From contig CAJTSD010000016.1 in assembly GCA_910578795.1 (NCBI GenBank), positions 1 through 64,000 on the forward strand: a DNA stretch of 64,000 nucleotides, given 5' to 3'. The DNA comes from an uncultured Lachnospiraceae bacterium (GTDB lineage Bacteria > Bacillota > Clostridia > Lachnospirales > Lachnospiraceae). Positions 59,150-64,000 of this stretch are shown in pieces; the first letter of the stretch is position 1, and each line of letters opens with the position of its first letter. Below the pieces are notes generated by a model. That model was not told where the DNA came from. It ran no database searches and was given only the letters and a program-made list of their open reading frames with translations. The translations under genes and the position numbers were made by a program.

Positions 59150-59779
59150 CTATTTTGTGCCGAAAATGCGGTCTCCCGCATCTCCCAAGCCCGGCACGAT
59201 GTAGCCGTGGTCATTGAGCTTCTCGTCAAGTGAGCCAATGTAAAGATCCACATCGGGGTGCTCGCGCTGCATACGCTCTACGCCCTCGGGCGCAGCAATA
59301 ATGCACATAAAATGAATGCTTTTGCAGCCTTTCTCTTTCAGCATTCGGATTGCCGCAGATGACGAACCTCCCGTCGCAAGCATCGGGTCCACAACAAAGA
59401 CTTCTCTTTGATCACAGTCCTCGGGCAGCTTGCAGTAATATTCAACCGGTTCCAGGGTTTCGGGGTCGCGATAGAGTCCGATATGTCCTACTTTTGCGGT
59501 AGGGATTAATTGCAGGATACCGTCCACCATGCCAAGTCCTGCCCTTAAAATCGGCACGACGGCGAGCTTTTTCCCCGCAAGCTCTTTTACAGTTGTTTTG
59601 CAGATGGGCGTTTCGATTTCCACGTCCGCAAGCTTGAGTTCCCTTGTCGCCTCATAACAGATGAGGTTTGCAATTTCGCCGATAGTCTGTCTAAAATCCT
59701 TTGTACCTGTTTCAGTCCTTCGGATCATGCCGATTTTGTGCTGAATTAACGGGTGATCCATTACTACTGTTTTTGCCAT
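59150..59779 (-). CDS. upp: Uracil phosphoribosyltransferase
   Basis: 209 residues, the standard length. HPLIQHKIGMIRR at the start, PILRAGLGMVDG, the PRPP loop VDPMLATGGSS and IAAPEGVERM, and C-terminal GLGDAGDRIFGT. It converts uracil and PRPP to UMP. It lies 25 bases after rpiB in what looks like a salvage/ribose operon. Confidence 0.96.
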   Translation of the reverse strand: MAKTVVMDHPLIQHKIGMIRRTETGTKDFRQTIGEIANLICYEATRELKLADVEIETPICKTTVKELAGKKLAVVPILRAGLGMVDGILQLIPTAKVGHIGLYRDPETLEPVEYYCKLPEDCDQREVFVVDPMLATGGSSSAAIRMLKEKGCKSIHFMCIIAAPEGVERMQREHPDVDLYIGSLDEKLNDHGYIVPGLGDAGDRIFGTK

Positions 59780-59804
59780 GTAATAACCTTTTTCCTTTCA
59801 AAAT

Positions 59805-60236
59805 CTAATTTTCCTCTAATTGTGCCACACGTCTGATATGCTTTTCCTCGTTTGAGAACGGTGTGTTTAAAAAGGTTTCCACGATTTCAAGCGCGAGCAG
59901 CTCCCCTACATAGGCACCGCCGAGTGCAAGCATGTTTGCGTCATTGTGCAGTCTTGTCATTTTTGCGGAAAGCGGTTCGCTGCACAGTGCGCAGCGCACT
60001 CCTTTGATTTTGTTTGCAGCAATAGAAATGCCGATTCCCGATGTGCATACGACGATACCTTTCTCGCACTCGCCGCTTGCGACTGCCTTTGCCGCCGCCT
60101 TTCCGAATACGGGATAATCGCAGGACTTATTTTCATAACAGCCAAAGTCCTTATATGCGATATTATGCTCCTCAAGGTACTTTATTATTTTGTTTTTTAA
60201 CTCCAGTCCGCCGTGGTCACTGCCTAATGCAATCAT
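59805..60236 (-). CDS. rpiB: Ribose-5-phosphate isomerase B
   Basis: 143 residues, standard length. MIALGSDHGGLELKNKI at the start, GIVVCTSGIGISIAANKIKG with the active cysteine, and LHNDANMLALGGAYVG. It interconverts ribose-5- and ribulose-5-phosphate; some relatives act on other sugars. It is followed closely by upp and preceded by sua5 with a 74-base gap. Confidence 0.94.
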   Translation of the reverse strand: MIALGSDHGGLELKNKIIKYLEEHNIAYKDFGCYENKSCDYPVFGKAAAKAVASGECEKGIVVCTSGIGISIAANKIKGVRCALCSEPLSAKMTRLHNDANMLALGGAYVGELLALEIVETFLNTPFSNEEKHIRRVAQLEEN

Positions 60237-60310
60237 GTTTTGTCGCGCTCCTTTCCATTTTTAAACCGTTGTTTTTATAATACTGACTTATTCCTTATTA
60301 TATATGAAGC

Positions 60311-61378
60311 TTATAGCTTTATGCACCTATGTCCTGCTGCCTTGAGCAGCCTGTTCATAACGGCATGTCCGACGCCGCCTGCGGGGAATGCCTCTGAATA
60401 GATGTATGCGATGTTCTCATCGTCAAACTCCCTCAAAAACGTATAGAGCCGTTTTGCCGCTGACAGCATATCATCGCGCGCGCCCGCGTCCTTTACGCTG
60501 TCCGCCTTATACTGCCGTATCGTTTCCGTAGTTCCGATTACGCCTGTCCGCTCGCCTTTCCCAGCGTGCAGCGCTGTCTGTTCATTAATATAATTTACAA
60601 CATTTTCAGGCGTGCCTTCTACAATTACAAGCTCGCCTTTTGGCGCGTAGTGGCGGTATTTCATTCCGGGCGCTTTTGGAGGCTGTTTTGAATCGTTATC
60701 CAAAATTGTGACATCTGTGTCAGTTTTTCCAATAATGTTTGTAATCATTTCCTGCGTGATGTATCCAGGACGCAGAATCATCGGCACTTCGCCTGTCATG
60801 TCGACAATCGTCGATTCAATGCCGATTGCGCCGTCCGCTCCCGCGTCGGCGTCCAAAATCATATCAATTCTGCCGTCCATGTCCTGTATGACGTATTTTG
60901 CCGTTGTGGGGCTTGGTTTACCCGACAGGTTTGCACTCGGCGCCGCTACATAGCCGCCTGCCTCTTTAATAAAAATCAGCGCAAGCGGGTGCGCGGGCAT
61001 TCGAATGGCGACTGTTTCCAATCCGCCTGTCGTCTGTCGGGGCACGGCATCTGATTTTTTCAATATCATGGTAAGCGGTCCGGGCCAAAATGCGTCTGCA
61101 AGTTTTTTGGCATTTTCGGGCACGTTTTGCACAATTTTTTCCAAGTGCTCCATGTCGGCAATATGTACAATCAGCGGGTTATCGCTCGGGCGCCCTTTGG
61201 CTTCGTATATCTTTTGCGAGGATTTCGGATTCAGCGCGTCGCCGCCAAGACCGTAGACGGTTTCGGTCGGAAATGCCACGAGTCCGCCGTTTTTAATGAC
61301 CTCGCCTGCCTGCGTAAGCTTGGCAAACAGCGTTTCTTTGTCCTCGTCCTGTGTCAGGGGCACGATTTTTGTATTCAT
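60311..61378 (-). CDS. L-threonylcarbamoyladenylate synthase (Sua5/YwlC)
   Basis: 355 residues from the ATG at 61378 (AAAGGAG 13 bases upstream; an ATG at 61390 is too close to it). YrdC domain 1-210: GGLVAFPTETVYGLGGDA, KIYEAKGRPSDNPLIVHI, VAIRMPAHPLAL and APSANLSGKPSPTTA. The C-terminal Sua5 domain (about 245-355) is present, so it is the long form. It makes the TC-AMP intermediate for t6A37 on tRNAs. Confidence 0.95.
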   Translation of the reverse strand: MNTKIVPLTQDEDKETLFAKLTQAGEVIKNGGLVAFPTETVYGLGGDALNPKSSQKIYEAKGRPSDNPLIVHIADMEHLEKIVQNVPENAKKLADAFWPGPLTMILKKSDAVPRQTTGGLETVAIRMPAHPLALIFIKEAGGYVAAPSANLSGKPSPTTAKYVIQDMDGRIDMILDADAGADGAIGIESTIVDMTGEVPMILRPGYITQEMITNIIGKTDTDVTILDNDSKQPPKAPGMKYRHYAPKGELVIVEGTPENVVNYINEQTALHAGKGERTGVIGTTETIRQYKADSVKDAGARDDMLSAAKRLYTFLREFDDENIAYIYSEAFPAGGVGHAVMNRLLKAAGHRCIKL

Positions 61379-61446
61379 TTTTAGAACCATGCTCCTTTCT
61401 TCGTCTGTCGGTTTGGGGTGCTTTCTTTAAAGTCTGTGCGGGTTTT

Positions 61447-61460
61447 GTGAAAATTTTCAC
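61447..61460. promoter_or_regulatory. 14-base palindrome upstream of sua5
   Basis: GTGAAAATTTTCAC is a perfect palindrome, 70 bases before the sua5 start, in a 250-base gap where no clear promoter hexamers were found. It may be an operator, or chance in A/T-rich DNA. Confidence 0.3.
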
Positions 61461-61641
61461 GATATGCTATGGCGCAGACTTGTTAATCATTGATATTGTA
61501 GCATACAGATAGGGTTTTATAAAGGGATTTTTGTAGTTTCATTTAATTATTTTCTCATGGTGAATTTCGCAGGATAACTGTTTTTATGAAATGCGCTGCC
61601 TGATATGTCATCAAAATGATACCGGAATTTGTGCTGTTGTG

Positions 61642-62010
61642 TTATTGTGTTTCTGTCAGTTTTTGAATTCCCTCCTCTTTTGCCGCTACAAAAAAGAAGT
61701 TCTTGCCCTTGTTGGATTCGTAGATAAAATCCTTTAGGGGCTTACTGGTATAGCCTGTGTAATCTCCGTAAATGACAAGCCTGATGTGGTAATTGATAAA
61801 TTTTTGCAGGATTTCCCCCGCCAGTCCTGTGCTTAGAACGAAAAACTCCTCACACACTGCCGCCTTGTCAATTACAATATTTGATGCACCTGTTTCATAC
61901 TTGACGCTCATCGCCAAATCCAAAGCGGGCTGTGCGTCTGTAATGATCTTCTCGTCGCCGGAAATAACTGCAATCTCAGTTCCATTGTCATTTAAATATT
62001 CCATATTCAT
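61642..62010 (-). CDS. DUF4180 protein
   Basis: 122 residues. It matches the DUF4180 pattern: an N-terminal strand IAVISGDEKIITDAQPALDL, then FFVLSTGLAGEILQKFINYH, IYGDYTGYTSKPLKDFIYES and NKGKNFFFVAAKEEG. The family resembles STAS-like folds and its function is unknown. AGGAGA precedes the ATG by 7 bases. It stands alone between sua5 and a toxin-antitoxin pair. Confidence 0.85.
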   Translation of the reverse strand: MNMEYLNDNGTEIAVISGDEKIITDAQPALDLAMSVKYETGASNIVIDKAAVCEEFFVLSTGLAGEILQKFINYHIRLVIYGDYTGYTSKPLKDFIYESNKGKNFFFVAAKEEGIQKLTETQ

Positions 62011-62188
62011 GATATTTCTCCTAATTTGCAGTACAAATTCCGGTTAGGGATAGATTTTACTTGGGATATAGCGGTTTGTCAAGTGTTTTTATACTTGTAT
62101 TGATTTTACAAATATCCGTAAAAAATACATAGTCTTCTTTATTCCTCATATAATATAATACAATTTAAAAGAATTTGAATGATTATTG

Positions 62189-62217
62189 TTGCATTTTGCT
62201 TTATTTTTTATTATGAT
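62189..62217 (+). promoter_or_regulatory. Promoter of the RelB/YoeB-type operon
   Basis: TTGCAT (62189-62194), 17-base spacer, TATGAT (62212-62217), 24 bases before the antitoxin start. Confidence 0.6.
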
Positions 62218-62240
62218 AAAGTCAGAAAGGACGTGATATT

Positions 62241-62513
62241 ATGACTACAGTAAGTCTTCGATTTGATGATGATATGAAAAAACAGCTTGATGAAATGTGC
62301 GATGAAATGGGAATGAATATTACCACTTTTTTTATGATTTATGCAAAGAAAGCGCTGAGGGACCGCCGTATTCCCTTTGAAATAACAGCGCCTTTGGATC
62401 CTTTTTATTCTGATTCCAACATGGAGCAATTAAAAAGAGCAGCCCAACAGGTTAAAGATGGACAGATAATCGTAAAAACAATGGAAGAACTGGAGGCTAT
62501 GGAGCGTGCGTAA
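62241..62513 (+). CDS. RelB/DinJ-family antitoxin
   Basis: 90 residues. The N-terminal ribbon-helix-helix of RelB/DinJ (TTVSLRFDDDMKKQLDEMCD, then MNITTFFMIYAKKAL) binds DNA. The C-terminal part with ITAPLDPFYSDSNMEQLKRA binds the toxin. Its last codons overlap the toxin start by 8 bases. It represses its own operon in related systems. Confidence 0.88.
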   Translation: MTTVSLRFDDDMKKQLDEMCDEMGMNITTFFMIYAKKALRDRRIPFEITAPLDPFYSDSNMEQLKRAAQQVKDGQIIVKTMEELEAMERA

Positions 62514-62772
62514 AATCACATTTGCTGAAGATGCATGGGAGGAATACCTCTACTGGCAGTCGCAGGATAAAAAATCTTTAAAGAAAATAAACAGCCTTTT
62601 AAAGTCCATTCAACGTGAACCGTTTTCGGGTGAAGGTAAGCACGAACCGTTAAAAGGCAGCGCGGACGGCGCATGGAGTAGAAGAATTAACGATAAGGAC
62701 AGGCTTGTTTATATCGTCCGCAATGAAAACATCACCATTATCCAGTGTAAAGGACACTATGATGACAAATAA
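62506..62772 (+). CDS. Txe/YoeB-family mRNA-cleaving toxin
   Basis: 88 residues starting with GTG. Family features are complete: KITFAEDAWEEYLYWQSQDK, INSLLKSIQREPFSGEGKHE, LKGSADGAWSRRINDKDRLV and C-terminal CKGHYDDK with the catalytic histidine and aromatic residue. YoeB cleaves mRNA in the ribosome. The 8-base overlap with the antitoxin gene is typical of an intact pair. Confidence 0.9.
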   Translation: MRKITFAEDAWEEYLYWQSQDKKSLKKINSLLKSIQREPFSGEGKHEPLKGSADGAWSRRINDKDRLVYIVRNENITIIQCKGHYDDK

Positions 62773-62846
62773 TTGATTCTCATATCCTAATTATTATATC
62801 TGTCTTCAAATTTCTCCAAAATTCCACACAAAAATGAAATCCCTCT

Positions 62847-63428
62847 TCACGTCTCCTCAAGCGCACGAAGCCCCTGCGAAATCAGTTTAACGGTAAGCTG
62901 CATAATCTCCTCGAGCGGTATTTTGCGGTCACTTGCCACCCAATGCATAAAAATTGACGCAAAGCTGCCGCTCAAAAATACCTCAGCCACACGCAGCTCG
63001 TCCTCTGTGCAATTACTGCACGCGCTGTTTGGTCCAAAGCGGTGGAAAATCTTTTTCCATACGTATTCCCCGGGACTTTTTCCGATTGGGAAATTGCCCT
63101 GACTTCGCAGGATTTTTTCGTTGACACCGTCCGCGTTTGCCCAAAACGGAAACAGCGTCCGCACCAGTTGTTCCAAATCCTGCGGAAGCGTCATGTCTGA
63201 CAGTGACTCCATCATTTCCATATATAACTCCACCTGCAATTTTCCCAAAAGTTCATCAAGCGAATTATAATGCAGATAGAAGGTTTTTCTGTTAATCATT
63301 GCGCGCTGCGTCAGTTCCTTAATACTAATCTGCGCATAATCCATTTCCAAAAGCATATTTTTGAACGTTTCTTGTATCAAGTGCTCCGTTTTGATATAGC
63401 GGAGATCGTATTGGGGCGTTCGTTTCAT
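62847..63428 (-). CDS. TetR-family regulator
   Basis: 193 residues from the ATG at 63428 (GAAGGAG upstream). N-terminal TetR helix-turn-helix (about 15-65): HLIQETFKNMLLEMDYAQIS, KELTQRAMINRKTFYLHYNS. The C-terminal ligand domain contains GNFPIGKSPGEYVWKKIF and two cysteines. It is divergent from a MATE exporter gene, the usual drug-efflux arrangement, so it probably represses that exporter. Confidence 0.87.
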   Translation of the reverse strand: MKRTPQYDLRYIKTEHLIQETFKNMLLEMDYAQISIKELTQRAMINRKTFYLHYNSLDELLGKLQVELYMEMMESLSDMTLPQDLEQLVRTLFPFWANADGVNEKILRSQGNFPIGKSPGEYVWKKIFHRFGPNSACSNCTEDELRVAEVFLSGSFASIFMHWVASDRKIPLEEIMQLTVKLISQGLRALEET

Positions 63429-63480
63429 AGTCGTGTACTCCTTCCCAAATTTAATCCACACTTTTTGACATGTGCGGATT

Positions 63481-63568
63481 AATCAACATTTCAAAATATT
63501 TGACCTTTGATGACTTGTTTTTCATTTAGTATAATATAAAGGAGCGAAATAAGCAACGCATGTTGATT
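63481..63568. promoter_or_regulatory. Inverted AATCAACAT boxes between tetR-type and MATE genes
   Basis: AATCAACAT (63481-63489) and ATGTTGATT (63560-63568) are perfect reverse complements flanking the MATE promoter. They may be binding sites for the regulator; spacing of 70 bases would need looping or two independent sites. Confidence 0.4.
63507..63535 (+). promoter_or_regulatory. Promoter of the MATE exporter gene
   Basis: TTGATG (63507-63512), 17-base spacer, TATAAT (63530-63535). The leader to the ATG at 63706 is about 165 bases. Confidence 0.65.
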
Positions 63569-63705
63569 ATTTCATTTTTGTTTTTAGAAATTTGCAGACA
63601 GTCAAATACCTCGCGACATTCGCCAATATGCCAAATTAATCTTTCGTCTGTTTTAATCACGGTCTTGGCGCATTGCTCGCGGGAATGAAAGGAGTATGAT
63701 TACGA

Positions 63706-64000
63706 ATGGATAAAAACAATATGGAACTGATGATAAATACTCCGGTTCCAAAGGCGATTTTAAAGCTTGCGATTCCCACCGTGCTGTCCACGATTGTATC
63801 GTTAATCTACAATCTGACAGATACGTATTTTATCGGACTTTTGGACGATCCGATACAGCTTGGGGCTGTTTCCCTTGCATTTCCTGTATTCATGGTGATT
63901 CAGGCGGTGGGAAATATTTTCGGAAACGGCGCGCCATCCTATATTTCGCGCTGCCTTGGCGCAGGGCGGGAGAAAGAGGCACGCAAAACAAGCGCGGTTT
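63706..64000 (+). CDS. MATE-family efflux protein, N-terminal part (cut by window edge)
   Basis: The first 98 residues are present. MELMINTPVPKAILKLAIPT, IVSLIYNLTDTYFIGLLDD, and GNIFGNGAPSYISRCLGAGR are typical of the first MATE repeat (helices 1-3), which exports drugs or metabolites with sodium or proton gradients. AAAGGAG precedes the ATG by 11 bases. It is divergent from a TetR-type regulator. Confidence 0.9.
   Translation, partial: MDKNNMELMINTPVPKAILKLAIPTVLSTIVSLIYNLTDTYFIGLLDDPIQLGAVSLAFPVFMVIQAVGNIFGNGAPSYISRCLGAGREKEARKTSAV

Overview
The window looks like a chromosome segment from a spore-forming Clostridia, most likely a gut Lachnospiraceae relative. Support: moderate GC with A/T-rich gaps, strong GGAGG-type ribosome sites, consensus sigma-A promoters, spore-cortex genes (cwlD, a pdaA-like deacetylase, a SleB-type hydrolase) and family types common in that group (DUF1266, DUF4367, DUF4180, DUF4956/VTC, Rpn-like remnants). 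There is one RNA gene, tRNA-Phe(GAA). No rRNA, CRISPR array or prophage is visible. The left edge cuts an IS1182-like transposase and the right edge cuts a MATE exporter.

Layout. 0-6.5 kb: transposase end, a YeiL-like Crp/Fnr regulator, an ECF sigma / membrane-anchored regulator pair, two unknown small genes, a one-piece ABC exporter and an XRE regulator. 6.6-17.4 kb: a response regulator/histidine kinase pair and, 5.4 kb further on, an ABC ATPase plus a 902-residue FtsX permease. These four look like one module split by an accessory islet holding a DUF1266 gene, a HipB/HipA(CtkA)-like pair, an unknown gene divergent from it, a PNPOx-fold protein, an Rpn remnant and an antitoxin with a wrecked toxin. 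Hairpin repeats surround the ATPase/permease genes. 17.4-23.1 kb: small unknowns, a PdaA-like deacetylase operon, and a 4Fe-4S protein followed by a response-regulator/ppGpp-synthetase fusion.

23.2-30.3 kb: a six-gene hexitol PTS operon (DeoR regulator, MtlA-type EIICBA, SorE-like dehydrogenase, 1-phosphofructokinase-like kinase, HPr, enzyme I). It carries its own general PTS proteins, lacks mtlD, and its HPr lacks the regulatory serine. 30.2-39.5 kb: a decayed DUF6075 gene, RlmD-like methyltransferase, YhaM-like exonuclease, an HtrA-like pseudoprotease, a polytopic membrane protein and MutS2. 39.5-45 kb: a two-component system facing a three-gene VTC / DUF4956 / Cthe_2159-like lipoprotein operon. 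45.1-50 kb: a five-gene SPFH/zinc-ribbon operon resembling the Bacillus ydjGHI envelope-stress genes and ending in a 54-codon acidic protein.

50-64 kb: tRNA-Phe, a DUF1266 lipoprotein, cwlD, znuCB-type zinc/manganese transport genes, an FHA / PP2C phosphatase / Ser-Thr kinase operon, a coiled-coil SleB-type hydrolase, upp, rpiB, sua5, DUF4180, an intact RelB/YoeB toxin-antitoxin pair, and a TetR regulator divergent from a MATE exporter. All calls come from reading the sequence and recalled family features. No database search was run.
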